NCBI GenBank assembly: GCA_949948985.1
Contig: CATLIG010000024.1
Location: 1 to 33,372, forward strand
Reading direction: 5' to 3'
Source: an uncultured Clostridia bacterium
GTDB taxonomy: Bacteria > Bacillota > Clostridia > Lachnospirales > CAG-274
Length of the DNA stretch: 33,372 nucleotides
The position numbers and the translations under genes are program-made. The number at the start of each line of letters is the position of its first letter. The stretch's first letter is position 1. This document shows positions 1-8,290 of the stretch, piece by piece. The notes beneath the pieces are model-generated. The model saw nothing but the letters and a program-made list of their open reading frames with translations. It was not told the origin of the DNA and made no database searches.

Positions 1-322
1 TTTGTGTATAAATATGCAAAACATATAATCTTTTAAAGAAATTTACTTAAAATCTCTTAAAAAAATAGTTTAAATAAATAATATTATGCAAAAAATGAAT
101 AAATATTCATAAAATTGATTTCCGTGAGGATAATGCCCGTATTTTAAGAAAATCAACAGTGAAAGAGAACAAGTCCGGAAACTAAAAAATATTTTTACCT
201 AAAGTTTTCCTTGTAATATTTTAAAATAACATTTATACTAAATATAAGGAGATTATTGATTTTTTGCTTTATACGAAAACTCCGACTTTGTTAAAATTAT
301 ATAAAGAAAGAAGTGATTAAAA
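1..322. other. intergenic region upstream of malQ
   Basis: Very AT-rich and dense in stop codons in all frames. I see no gene, no RNA gene and no convincing promoter hexamer pair. It probably holds the malQ promoter and untranslated leader, but I cannot place them. Confidence 0.6.
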
Positions 323-1909
323 GTGAGTAAAAGAAAAAGCGGTATATTGCTCCACCCAACAAGTTTTCCATCGCCTTATGGAATAGGCGATTTAGGCGAA
401 AAAGCTATCGAATTTATTGATTTTCTGAAAAATTCTAAGCAAAAAATCTGGCAAATACTTCCACTAGGGCATACCTGTTTTGGAGATTCTCCTTATCAGA
501 GTTTTTCAACCTTTGCGGGAAATCCTTTACTTATAAGCCCCGATAAATTAAAAGAAGAAAATCTGCTTAAAGAAGAAGACCTTAAAAATCCTCCATGGTT
601 TTCGACAACAAATGTTGAATATGGAAAAGTAATAGATTATAAATACTCCTTATACAGAAAAGCTTATGAGAATTTCAAAAAAATAAAAAATAAAAAAATA
701 TTGTCCGATTATAGCGCGTTTTGTAAGAAAAATCAAAAATGGCTTGATGATTACTGCCTTTTCATATCATTGAAAAATTATTTTATTGAAAAAAGAGCTA
801 ATACATGGGAAACTCCTGAATATAAAGCATATAAAAAGGCCAATGAGAAAACTATGGAAGAAAATACAATAAATGACTGCTATTATGGCGCAAGCTGGAA
901 CTCATGGCCTTCTGATATAGCCCATAGAAAAAAATCCGCTATGGATAAATGGACTAAACAGCTTAAAAATGAAATAAACTTTTACAAGTTTCTGCAATAT
1001 GAGTTTAATCGTCAGTGGCATTTCTTAAAGGATTATGCCGCTGAAAACAATATAGAGATAATAGGAGATATTCCTATATTTGTAGCTGCCGACAGCGCCG
1101 ATACATGGAGCAATCCCACATTGTTTAAAATGGATTCAAAAGGGTTTCCCACAGAAGTGGCCGGAGTGCCTCCGGATTATTTCAGCGAAACGGGACAATT
1201 ATGGGGAAATCCTCTTTATGACTGGGATTATCATAAAAAAACAAATTATAAATGGTGGACAGAAAGAATATCAAACGTTTTAGAACTTGTTGATACGGTG
1301 CGTATAGACCATTTTAGGGCTTTTGAGTCATACTGGTCAATTCCTTACGGCTCTGAAACGGCTGTGACAGGAGAGTGGAAAAAGGGACCGGGCGAAGAGT
1401 TTTTTGACACTATAAAAAAAGCTTTGCCCAATCCATCAATAATAGCCGAGGATTTAGGAGATTTAAACGAGGAAGTTCTTGAACTTCGTGACAAGCTTGG
1501 ACTTCCGGGAATGAAAATTCTCCAGTTTGCTTTTGGAAGCGGTGCGGAAAATTCTTATCTTCCACATAATTATAATACAACAAATTGTATTGTATATACA
1601 GGTACTCACGACAATGATACGACAATCGGCTGGTATACTCACTCCGATAACAAGACAAAAGACCATGTACGTCGTATGCTTAATATATCGGGTGCCGATA
1701 TAGCGTGGGATTTAATACGTTTTGCCTATTCAACAACGGCTGATATAGTTATAATACCTCTTCAGGACGTACTTTGTCTTGATTCTTCAGCAAGAATGAA
1801 TACTCCCGGAGTGTCGGGAGGCAACTGGCAATTCCGCTTTACAGACGGAAGTCTTACTTATGAAAAATCTTCCGGACTTGCGTATCTTACAGACCTTTAT
1901 AACAGATAA
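323..1909 (+). CDS. malQ: 4-alpha-glucanotransferase (amylomaltase, GH77)
   Basis: Cytosolic enzyme that transfers alpha-1,4-glucan segments between malto-oligosaccharides, in glycogen and maltodextrin metabolism. The 528-residue protein opens with the family-typical SGILLHPTSFPSPYGIGDLG and has the GH77 catalytic blocks: VRIDHFRAF (about 326-334, nucleophile Asp328 or Asp329 region), IIAEDLG (373-379, acid/base Glu) and GTHDND (427-432). It is slightly longer than the usual ~500 residues; residues about 160-200 (TWETPEY to SWNSWP) look like a small insertion. The start is GTG, with a purine-rich AAAGAAG sequence upstream; the reading frame and the N-terminal match support it. It stands alone: downstream come repeat elements and a gene on the opposite strand, so it is probably monocistronic. 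Confidence 0.95.
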   Translation: MSKRKSGILLHPTSFPSPYGIGDLGEKAIEFIDFLKNSKQKIWQILPLGHTCFGDSPYQSFSTFAGNPLLISPDKLKEENLLKEEDLKNPPWFSTTNVEYGKVIDYKYSLYRKAYENFKKIKNKKILSDYSAFCKKNQKWLDDYCLFISLKNYFIEKRANTWETPEYKAYKKANEKTMEENTINDCYYGASWNSWPSDIAHRKKSAMDKWTKQLKNEINFYKFLQYEFNRQWHFLKDYAAENNIEIIGDIPIFVAADSADTWSNPTLFKMDSKGFPTEVAGVPPDYFSETGQLWGNPLYDWDYHKKTNYKWWTERISNVLELVDTVRIDHFRAFESYWSIPYGSETAVTGEWKKGPGEEFFDTIKKALPNPSIIAEDLGDLNEEVLELRDKLGLPGMKILQFAFGSGAENSYLPHNYNTTNCIVYTGTHDNDTTIGWYTHSDNKTKDHVRRMLNISGADIAWDLIRFAYSTTADIVIIPLQDVLCLDSSARMNTPGVSGGNWQFRFTDGSLTYEKSSGLAYLTDLYNR

Positions 1910-1919
1910 AGAAAAAATT

Positions 1920-1968
1920 AGACTTCTTTCGAAAACCTACAGAAACTTTGTGGTTTTGAAAGAAGTCT
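1920..1968. repeat. family-2 inverted repeat, mini form (AGACTTCTTTCGAAA ends)
   Basis: AGACTTCTTTCGAAAACC is followed after about 14 bases by GGTTTTGAAAGAAGTCT, its inverse complement apart from one base. This 49-bp perfect-looking hairpin lies 11 bp after the malQ stop. The same ends recur near 5780/6099, 7000, 26156 and 29375/29476, so it is an interspersed repeat. It may also stop malQ transcription, though no T-run follows it. Confidence 0.75.
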
Positions 1969-1983
1969 ATTGATGAAATGATT

Positions 1984-2153
1984 AGACCTCCTCGGAAACA
2001 GATAAAAATGCCATCTAAGCACATCTTTTTACAATATGCTTTATTAAATTTTCTTGAAATACAACTACGAACGAGTATTACCGCGAAAATTTAATTTCGC
2101 CTATCGAAAAAATCCATACTCATCTGTCAATTTTCCAGTTTCCGGTGAGGTCT
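1984..2153. repeat. family-2-like inverted-repeat element (AGACCTC ends)
   Basis: About 170 bp bounded by AGACCTCCTCGGAAAC and GTTTCCGGTGAGGTCT (inverse of AGACCTCACCGGAAAC), with ATT outside both ends on the outer side (attAGAC ... GTCTatt). The ends resemble the family-2 ends AGACTTCTTTCGAAAC at about 11 of 16 positions, so I read it as a divergent relative lying back-to-back with the mini form at 1920-1968. The interior carries no supportable gene. Confidence 0.6.
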
Positions 2154-2186
2154 ATTATTTACAGTGGTTTCGGAAGAACTGTACTA

Positions 2187-2244
2187 ATAAAAAAATATTT
2201 TTTATCTCGCTTCCTTTTGCTCATTTTCAATTTGATTGACTATA
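2187..2244. mobile_element. half copy of TATAGTC MITE (family 1)
   Basis: Only one end is present: TTGATTGACTATA preceded by TCATTTTCAA and CTCGCTTCCTTTTG. On the other strand it matches the left arm of the element at 12173-12329 for over 50 bases, then similarity stops. The partner end is missing, so this is a truncated copy. Confidence 0.7.
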
Positions 2245-2283
2245 ATCAGATGAAATTGCTGTTATATGGCAAAAATAAAAAAA

Positions 2284-2316
2284 TGCGCCGATAAATTTAT
2301 CGGCACACCTTTTTTT
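2284..2316. terminator. bidirectional intrinsic terminator
   Basis: GCCGATAAATTTATCGGC (2287-2304) is a perfect 18-base palindrome, with seven T on the plus side (2310-2316) and an A-run on the other side. It can therefore terminate in both directions. It lies 38 bp beyond the stop of the minus-strand gene at 2354-2968 and would serve it. Confidence 0.85.
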
Positions 2317-2353
2317 ATCTTAAAAAACTATTAGGTATTTTGGAAAAATATGA

Positions 2354-2968
2354 TTATTCTTCAACAGCGGCAGCAGCGCCGGTTTTTTTACTGTTGATTT
2401 CTTTTTCCCATTCATCAAAACCTTGAAGTACTTTTTCATGAGTCTGCTGTGAAATTGAAGGAAGTGTACCTCCCCACATATCCTCAGCAAGTTTGAATCC
2501 TTTTTCTACCGCTTTTTTCATTTCCTCAAGCTTGTCAGGGTCATCTCCGGCAAGAGCTTTAGCAAAATCAAGAATTCTTCCGGCAGTTTGATTAACTCCC
2601 CAGTATCCGTCCTCGGAAATATCCTTCTGAGCCTGAAGTCTTGTTGCCTCGTCAACCTCAAGATTAGCAAAATAGCTACCTAAGTTTTTAGAAGGCATAG
2701 CTTTTACATATTTTCCGTATTGTGTCTGGAGCATACTGTTTAAAAGCATTTTCATACTTTCAGCTTTAGCGCTTTCAGCGGCTTTAATTGCTTTTTGAGC
2801 GTCAGCACGGTCAAATGTAGTTTCTTTTCCTTTTTCATAAGTATCATATTTTGTAGTTTCTTTAGAAGAATCAGAAGCTTTATTTTTTGAAGTATCTGTA
2901 GTCTGAGCTGTTGTGTCATAAGCTGTTTGTACAGCGGTATTTGCGTAATTAACTGAATTTACTGACAT
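2354..2968 (-). CDS. conserved small soluble protein of unknown function (GYWGV...TAGRILDFA motif)
   Basis: 204 residues, no signal peptide or membrane segment. Residues 1-55 are Ser/Thr/Lys-rich and look disordered. From about 60 the protein is helical, then comes a conserved-looking block with GYWGVNQT (about 121-128), RILDFAKALAGDDP, MWGGTLPSISQQT and a final FDEWE. I recall similar GYWG/ILDFA/WGG blocks in uncharacterised bacterial proteins but cannot name the family with confidence, so no function is assigned. The start has an excellent ribosome site, AGGAGG about 5 bases before ATG. A structured leader (3011-3077) and a possible flagellar-type promoter (3124-3150) lie upstream, and the next gene on the other strand is a chemoreceptor. 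A link to motility is only a guess. Confidence 0.8.
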   Translation of the reverse strand: MSVNSVNYANTAVQTAYDTTAQTTDTSKNKASDSSKETTKYDTYEKGKETTFDRADAQKAIKAAESAKAESMKMLLNSMLQTQYGKYVKAMPSKNLGSYFANLEVDEATRLQAQKDISEDGYWGVNQTAGRILDFAKALAGDDPDKLEEMKKAVEKGFKLAEDMWGGTLPSISQQTHEKVLQGFDEWEKEINSKKTGAAAAVEE

Positions 2969-3010
2969 AATTATTCCTCCTTATAATATCATTATATATA
3001 GTCCGAAAAA

Positions 3011-3077
3011 CATCCGTATAAAACAAGGACGGTATAGACGTCCGTCTGCACGGATGTCTTTTAGGTATTGCCTAAAA
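3011..3077 (-). promoter_or_regulatory. structured 5' leader of the GYWG protein gene
   Basis: Between the promoter candidate and the start codon lie nested complementary segments: CATCCGT (3011-3017) with ACGGATG (3050-3056), enclosing GACGG (3028-3032) with CCGTC (3042-3046). A second hairpin, TTTTAGG/CCTAAAA, lies at 3059-3077. The inner arm has an alternative partner (GGACG 3027-3031 with CGTCC 3039-3043), so two folds compete. It matches no riboswitch class I recognise. It could be a cis-regulatory RNA or another inverted repeat. Confidence 0.4.
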
Positions 3078-3123
3078 GGCTTTGTCTTAAACAAGATATT
3101 TATTAACAATTCCTTATACTTAT

Positions 3124-3150
3124 ATATCGGACGCTTGCTTTAAAAAATTA
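3124..3150 (-). promoter_or_regulatory. possible sigma-28 (flagellar) type promoter
   Basis: On the minus strand the sequence reads TAAT, 15 bases, TCCGATAT. This is close to the Bacillus sigma-D pattern TAAA-N15-GCCGATAT. It points at the GYWG protein gene, about 155 bp upstream of its start. Short and degenerate, so weak on its own. Confidence 0.35.
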
Positions 3151-3193
3151 ATAATGATATGAAAATTTTTACACATAAATTTTTAATTGCTTA

Positions 3194-3222
3194 TTGCAAT
3201 AAAATCCAAATTGTTTTATAAT
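3194..3222 (+). promoter_or_regulatory. sigma-A promoter of the first chemoreceptor
   Basis: TTGCAA, 17-bp spacer, TATAAT. It faces the chemoreceptor gene at 3348 and gives a leader of about 120 nt. The leader contains GGG-rich stretches but no riboswitch I can identify. Confidence 0.7.
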
Positions 3223-3347
3223 AAAATAAGCAGGAGTTTTATTTTTTCCGGTCTTTTGCGACGGGTTTGAAAATAGGGTTAATGGCAAAAATCATATTCA
3301 GGGGTCGGGAAATGTTCCTAAAATTAATAATGAAAGAAGGTATAAAA

Positions 3348-5582
3348 ATGACAAATCAAAATGGCAAGTCATCAGGTTCGAAAATTACGGCGGCTTTTAT
3401 TATTATTGCCGTATTATCTCTGATTATTGGAGTTGTTTCCGTCCTGACGCTTATTTCGGCAGGAGCAAAAGTATTGACTGTCATTACGGTTTCTCTAATC
3501 AGTGTATTGACAGTCGTTTTTTCGATTGTATCCGCTGTGATTGTTCCGAAAGGCGCATTCAGGGAAATTAACGAGATTTCACGTAAAGTTTCTTTATTCG
3601 CTAAGGGAAATACAGATATTTCTTTTAGAACAAACGATTCGTCAGATATAGGCATACTTTCAAATAATATTGCCGATATTACGGAAGTTTTAAACAATGT
3701 TATTTATGATATTGCTGATGTTTCCAAGAAAGTTGAAAACGGGGATATGGATATTTCGGTTAATTCGGGCATTTATTCCGGTTCTTTTAAAAAAACGGCG
3801 GAGAATATTAATTTTATTGTGGAAGAGCTTTCAAATGAAACAAAAAACGTTATTGACGTTTTAAAAGGAGAAAATGAAAGCGTTCTTAAATTTAAAGGGC
3901 AAAAGGCTGTATATAACGAGATTAAGGAAACAGAAAATCGTGAAAGCAAGTTTTTTGACGATATTGACAGGGTTGTTGAAGCTGCTTGTGAGGGGGATTA
4001 CTCAAAACGTATTGATGAGAGCGGATATTCAGGAAAATTAAAAGAGTTTGTTATAAAGACAAATAAGCTTTTGGAGTCTGTGGATATTCCAACAAAAGAG
4101 CTTTTAGATGTATTTTATGAACTTGCTCACTCTAATAATTTTACAGCAACAAGTATTGTAAATGATTATAAGGGGATTTTTTCTGATATTAAGTATGAGG
4201 TAAACAGTTCTGTTGATATAATAAGAAGATGCTTTGAGGAAATTGTAAACATATTTATTGAAATATCAAAGCAAAATCTTGATGTGGAATTAACCGGAAA
4301 CTATAAAGGCGATTTTGAGGGTATGAAAAATTATATTGAACTTACAATAAGTAATTTTAATTCGACTTTTATTGATATTGACAAAACAGCAAAGAAAATT
4401 TCATCAGAATCAATTAATATTGCCGATGTAAGCAACAAGCTTTCAAACAAAGCGTCTATGCAGGCAGAGGCCATAAACAGGCTTAATATAGGAATATCAA
4501 AGCTTTCACAGCAATCTGTCGAAAATGAGAAAAGGACATTGGAGGCTAATAAAATAGCTATTACGGCAAAGGAAAAAGCCTCTGTCGGAAATGAACAGAT
4601 GAATGATATGCTTTCAGCTATGAATACAATTAACGATGCTTCAAACAGTATATCAAATATCATTAAAGTGATTGAGGATATTGCCTTCCAAACAAATTTA
4701 CTTGCTCTTAATGCGGCGGTTGAGGCGGCAAGAGCTGGTGAACACGGCAAAGGTTTCGCGGTTGTCGCAGACGAGGTAAGAACATTGGCTTCAAGAAGTC
4801 AGCAGGCGGCTAAAGAAACTACAGAGCTTATTGAAACTTCTATTGAAAAAATCGCCGATGGGTCCTCTATAGCTCATAATACTGCCGAATCTCTTGCTGA
4901 TATAATTGAAAAGATTAATGATATTTCTTCCATTATAGGAAAAGCGTCAAAAATTTCAAGTGAACAGGCAGAGGAAATAAAGCATTTGAGCGAGCGTGTA
5001 AGCGAAATAGATTCTATTGCCAGGGATATATCCTCTGTTAGCGAATCTGCTCTTTTGTCAAATTCTCTTGAAAGAAACGCGGGAAGTCTTAATTCTATGA
5101 TTTCAAAGTTTAAGATTAAATCTAAAGATGCTATTGAAAAAAGAAAAAAAACTTTAGAGAGTAATATTAAAAAATCTATAGAAGAAAAAAATAAGGAACC
5201 GAAAGTCAAACCCAAAGAAAATAAAACGGACAACAGGAAAAGGGAGCCAATAAATTCTTTTGATAATGTGAAATCAAACAAATCACAAAGCGGTAATCCT
5301 TTTTCAATGAACAAACCTGATAAAATAGAGCATATTGGGAAGACTGAGCCGGTAAATATGGCTAAAAGTCATAATTATCATATGGCTACAAATATGAGTA
5401 ATACGGAAATTGGAAATGTGAACTCTCAAGACGGGGTAAAACATTTTGATAATATAAACGGTAAAAATATCAGTGAAAGTATTGAAGCAATTACGTCAGC
5501 TGTTCCAAAAGTGGCAGCTCCGTTAGGTTCGGAAATACCTGTAATTGATTTTGATAAAACTACAGATTTTGGAAAATATTAA
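3348..5582 (+). CDS. methyl-accepting chemotaxis protein, poly-HAMP type without extracellular domain
   Basis: Signals to the CheA/CheW array at the membrane. ATG at 3348 is chosen because GAAAGAAGG lies 7 bases before it; an upstream in-frame extension to 3267 has no such site. The 744-residue protein has two adjacent hydrophobic helices (about 13-38 and 42-66) with almost no loop between, so no periplasmic sensor. Then come four HAMP-like modules (about 70-122, 120-165, 203-246, 298-342), several with a Y-x-G-x-F/L signature. The signalling domain follows, with its hairpin tip [20 protein letters not shown] (445-464) and [12 protein letters not shown]. The descending coiled coil around 562-578 ([17 protein letters not shown]) is a few residues shorter than usual. 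Residues 590-744 are a polar, Lys/Asn-rich tail. A cytoplasmic or membrane-state cue is likely. Confidence 0.9.
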   Translation: MTNQNGKSSGSKITAAFIIIAVLSLIIGVVSVLTLISAGAKVLTVITVSLISVLTVVFSIVSAVIVPKGAFREINEISRKVSLFAKGNTDISFRTNDSSDIGILSNNIADITEVLNNVIYDIADVSKKVENGDMDISVNSGIYSGSFKKTAENINFIVEELSNETKNVIDVLKGENESVLKFKGQKAVYNEIKETENRESKFFDDIDRVVEAACEGDYSKRIDESGYSGKLKEFVIKTNKLLESVDIPTKELLDVFYELAHSNNFTATSIVNDYKGIFSDIKYEVNSSVDIIRRCFEEIVNIFIEISKQNLDVELTGNYKGDFEGMKNYIELTISNFNSTFIDIDKTAKKISSESINIADVSNKLSNKASMQAEAINRLNIGISKLSQQSVENEKRTLEANKIAITAKEKASVGNEQMNDMLSAMNTINDASNSISNIIKVIEDIAFQTNLLALNAAVEAARAGEHGKGFAVVADEVRTLASRSQQAAKETTELIETSIEKIADGSSIAHNTAESLADIIEKINDISSIIGKASKISSEQAEEIKHLSERVSEIDSIARDISSVSESALLSNSLERNAGSLNSMISKFKIKSKDAIEKRKKTLESNIKKSIEEKNKEPKVKPKENKTDNRKREPINSFDNVKSNKSQSGNPFSMNKPDKIEHIGKTEPVNMAKSHNYHMATNMSNTEIGNVNSQDGVKHFDNINGKNISESIEAITSAVPKVAAPLGSEIPVIDFDKTTDFGKY

Positions 5583-5680
5583 TACAAGTATATATGATAA
5601 ATTAAAATAAAAATATTTATACATATTTTATACTGTTTTTACGAGTATGCCATTTTGAGATTGTTGAACAGATTTAATAA

Positions 5681-5709
5681 ATAGACGGCGATTAAATATC
5701 GCCGTCTAT
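5681..5709 (+). terminator. hairpin downstream of the chemoreceptor gene
   Basis: ATAGACGGCGAT, loop TAAAT, ATCGCCGTCTAT: a perfect 12-bp stem about 100 bp after the stop. The following T-run is short (TTTG), so termination may be imperfect. Confidence 0.6.
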
Positions 5710-5779
5710 TTGTACACAGGTAAAAAAACGGAATGACCAGAAAAAGTATTTTATAGTCAAGTAATTAGGCAGCAAAAAT

Positions 5780-6099
5780 AGATTTTTCTCGAAACTACTA
5801 AATTACATCAATCAAATAAAAAAATATTTTATTTAATGTTTCAGCGAAATGCGTTTTGTTTTTTTATAGTCAATCAACTCGAAAATGAGAAAAAGGAGGC
5901 GAGCTAAAAAATTATTTTTGCAAGGCGGCGGAGGGAGAGCATAGCCGAATGCCTATGCCGACCGACGGCAATACGGAAAAAAGGATTTTTAGCCGCCAAA
6001 CTTACTTATTTTTAAATTGATTGACTATAAACACCGAAAGCATTAAATTAAATATTTTTTTGGGTGATATCTGTGCAAGTGTAAAGTTTCGAAGAAGTC
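5780..6099. repeat. family-2 repeat interrupted by a family-1 MITE
   Basis: Left end AGATTTTTCTCGAAAC, right end GTTTCGAAGAAGTC. The interior (AATGTTTCAGCGAAATGCG... and ...ACACCGAAAGCAT) aligns with the uninterrupted copy at about 26030-26156. The element at 5865-6029 splits it, so the ancestral repeat was about 155 bp. The wider gap 5583-6214 holds this repeat, the terminator at 5681, a family-3 fragment at about 6104-6123 (GGACCTGTTCAATGTTA) and no gene. Confidence 0.7.
5865..6029. mobile_element. TATAGTC MITE (family 1), long form, 165 bp
   Basis: Begins TATAGTCAATCAACTCGAAA and ends AAATTGATTGACTATA, with imperfect terminal inverted repeats of about 38 bp including AGGCGAGCTAAAAA on the left and TTTTTAGCCGCC on the right. 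The centre is GC-rich and contains GCATAG/CTATGC, an inner stem. It has no open reading frame. It has landed inside the family-2 repeat 5780-6099. Confidence 0.85.
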
Positions 6100-6214
6100 G
6101 GATGGACCTGTTCAATGTTATTTTTAGGTTGTTTGACTATATATAGTTGATAAAATAAATATTTCAAGGATTTTTTTATAGTATAGTTTTTTGTTTTTAT
6201 AAGGAGTTTTTATT

Positions 6215-6733
6215 ATGGATTTAAAAAATTTATTTTTTGCTAAAGTAAAAGAAAACGCTGTTATACCTTCAAAAGAAAAGTGGAATGCCGGATTTGATAT
6301 TTATCCTTGTTTTGATGAGGAATATATGATTATTAAACCATTTGAGACAGTTCTTATACCTACAGGTATAGCAAGTTCCATAGACGAAGGATATTATATA
6401 CAAATTCAGGAAAGAGGCTCAAGCGGTGGAAAAGGAATAAAATACAGTGCCGGAGTCATTGATTCAAGCTATAGGGGAGAATGGTTTCTGGCAACGACAA
6501 ACACCAACAAAAAGCCTGTCATTATATTAAAAAAGAATATTGATGATTTTGATATACTGTCAAAGAACATAATAAATGAGGGCTATATTGTTTATCCTTA
6601 TTCAAAGGCATTGTTTCAGGGGATTATTCATTCTGTTCATAATGAGTTTGAAACAAGTGAGATAAGTTTTGACGAACTTAAACAAATCTCTTCTCAAAGA
6701 GGAGAGGGTAGGCTTGGCAGCAGCGGGAAATAA
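6215..6733 (+). CDS. dut: dUTP diphosphatase (dUTPase)
   Basis: Hydrolyses dUTP to dUMP and pyrophosphate, keeping uracil out of DNA and feeding dTMP synthesis. All five trimeric-dUTPase motifs are visible in 172 residues: AGFDIYP (25-31), PTGIASSIDEG (49-59), ERGSSGGKGI (66-75), AGVIDSSYRGEW (79-90, catalytic Asp83) and the C-terminal glycine loop RGEGRLGSSGK (162-172). The last motif ends the protein and has Leu where Phe is usual (GFGSTG). There is about 20 residues of extra sequence between motifs 3 and 5. AAGGAG lies 9 bases before the ATG. The gene stands alone between repeat-rich gaps. Confidence 0.92.
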   Translation: MDLKNLFFAKVKENAVIPSKEKWNAGFDIYPCFDEEYMIIKPFETVLIPTGIASSIDEGYYIQIQERGSSGGKGIKYSAGVIDSSYRGEWFLATTNTNKKPVIILKKNIDDFDILSKNIINEGYIVYPYSKALFQGIIHSVHNEFETSEISFDELKQISSQRGEGRLGSSGK

Positions 6734-6791
6734 ACAGATTTCTTTTTTCGCTCGCTATACTTTGCCTGACAAAAAATTTTTTATCAGCCGT

Positions 6792-6868
6792 TATAGACAA
6801 TCAACTTGAAAATGAGAAAAAGGATTTTTAGCCGCTGAACTTACTTATTTTTAAGTTGATTGACTATA
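6792..6868. mobile_element. TATAGTC MITE (family 1), short form, 77 bp
   Basis: TATAGACAATCAACTTGAAA at the left and AAGTTGATTGACTATA at the right. The arms of the long form are joined directly at AAAAAGGA, and the GC-rich centre is missing. It lies 59 bp after the dut stop. The gap 6734-7038 holds this element, a palindrome TGACAAAAAATTTTTTATCA just before it, family-3 and family-2 fragments, and no gene. Confidence 0.85.
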
Positions 6869-6895
6869 TTACTTAGGTTATTAAACAGGTTTATT

Positions 6896-7000
6896 GTTTC
6901 AGCGAAAAGCGGTTTGACTTTTTAAACGCCTTTTGCTGAAACATTGAATGAAATATTTTTTTGTTTAATTGATGTAATTTCGTAGTTTCAAAAGAAATCT
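6896..7000. repeat. family-2 repeat, reverse orientation, with long hairpin
   Basis: Ends GTTTCAAAAGAAATCT at 7000. 6896-6942 is a strong hairpin: GTTTCAGCGAAAAGCGGTTT, short loop, then AAACGCCTTTTGCTGAAAC. Read on the minus strand it matches the left half of 5780-6099, including AAATTACATCAAT. It lies between the convergent genes dut and cca and may stop both transcripts. Confidence 0.65.
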
Positions 7001-7038
7001 ATTGATTACTATGTGTATACTTGGAGTTAAAAAGCTTA

Positions 7039-8265
7039 TTAATTTTGAATTATGGAAGAACTGAATTTTTTCAGGTATTCCTCTTTATTTAAAGACGGAT
7101 CTTTTAAAACCTCATCAAGGCAAGCGTTTAGAATAATACCTATATTTTTGCCATTTTTTATTCCTATATTTTTTAATATGTTTCCATTTATTTTAAGGTT
7201 TTTCAAAGAATAACAATCTTTATCTGAGATTATTTCATTAAACATATTTTCTGATTGTTTTAAATATAAAAGTTTGTTGCTGTCGTCATAAAAAAAAGAT
7301 TTTTTCATTTTTAAAAGTTTTTCATAAAAAATTTCATTTGTTTTTGATAGGTTTTTTCTAATATCATATTTTGTTTTTTCATCAGGCAAACACAAATATT
7401 TTACAAGAGAAGATGTTTCTTTTACGGTTTTGGTATCGAATTTCAAAGTTTTCATAATATTGATTGTTTCTTTTTCTGTTAAATCCGCAAACAGTGTACA
7501 ATAAAAAAGAGAAATATCCTGTATATTATTTTTGACAAGGTTTTTTAATATATTTGTTTCTTTACAGCCGTCATAAATTTTTTCATTTATTACAGGCATA
7601 AATTCTTTTAATAAACCTGTATTTTTTAATTCTATTATTTTTTCGGGGTTTGGAGATGTAATAATTTTTGTAAACTCATCACGTATTCTCTCAATACTTA
7701 TATTTTTTATTAACCCTGAGTTTTGCACAACGGAGTCATAGGTATTCTTTTCTATCTTGAAATTTAACTGAGCTGAAAATCGTATACATCTAAGCATTCT
7801 GAGAGCGTCTTCATTAAATCTCTTGTCAGGAGCGCCAACACCTTTTATAATTTTCTTTTTTAAATCATCTCTGCCGTTATACGGGTCGCAAAACCCTTTT
7901 TCCTCATTATAGGCTATGGCATTTATTGTAAAGTCACGGCGGCTTAAATCCTCATCTATCTTTTTTGTGAATGTTACATCAAGAGGATGACGGAAGTCTG
8001 AATAGTTCCCGTCTATACGGTATGTTGTTATCTCGTAGTTTTCTTTGTCTATTACAACCGTTATTGTTCCATGCTGTATGCCTGTATCGTAGGTATGAGG
8101 AAAAAGCTTTTTTATCTCAGAGGGAACAGCCGATGTTGTTATGTCCCAGTCTTTAGGCGTTTTTTCTAAAAGATAATCCCTTACGCATCCGCCTACGGCA
8201 TATGCCTCAAAGCCTGCTTTTTCAAGAGTTTTTATTATATATGATACTTGTTTGGGCAATTTCAT
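7039..8265 (-). CDS. cca: CCA tRNA nucleotidyltransferase (class II)
   Basis: Adds or repairs the 3'-CCA end of tRNAs using CTP and ATP, without a template. The 408-residue length suits the class II bacterial enzyme. Motif A is GGCVRD (25-30) followed by DWD (39-41, metal-binding carboxylates). RRDFTINA (109-116) and DALRMLRCIRF (153-163) are the other signature blocks. The C-terminal half is helical and rich in Lys and Asn. AGAGGA lies 8 bases before ATG. It starts 25 bp after the stop of the lysozyme-like gene on the same strand, so the two are probably one transcript. The name could also cover a poly(A) polymerase, which shares these motifs; the small size and Gram-positive context favour cca. 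Confidence 0.9.
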   Translation of the reverse strand: MKLPKQVSYIIKTLEKAGFEAYAVGGCVRDYLLEKTPKDWDITTSAVPSEIKKLFPHTYDTGIQHGTITVVIDKENYEITTYRIDGNYSDFRHPLDVTFTKKIDEDLSRRDFTINAIAYNEEKGFCDPYNGRDDLKKKIIKGVGAPDKRFNEDALRMLRCIRFSAQLNFKIEKNTYDSVVQNSGLIKNISIERIRDEFTKIITSPNPEKIIELKNTGLLKEFMPVINEKIYDGCKETNILKNLVKNNIQDISLFYCTLFADLTEKETINIMKTLKFDTKTVKETSSLVKYLCLPDEKTKYDIRKNLSKTNEIFYEKLLKMKKSFFYDDSNKLLYLKQSENMFNEIISDKDCYSLKNLKINGNILKNIGIKNGKNIGIILNACLDEVLKDPSLNKEEYLKKFSSSIIQN

Positions 8266-8290
8266 TTTTAATTCCTCTTTTATTATATAT

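Noticed and set aside
2054-2239. 61-codon plus-strand open frame after malQ
   Set aside because: It runs through the end of one repeat and into the half MITE, has no ribosome site and no protein-like composition.
3223-3347. c-di-GMP riboswitch in the leader of the first chemoreceptor
   Set aside because: The leader has GGG-rich pieces but none of the conserved GEMM-I or c-di-GMP-II core sequences that I can recognise.
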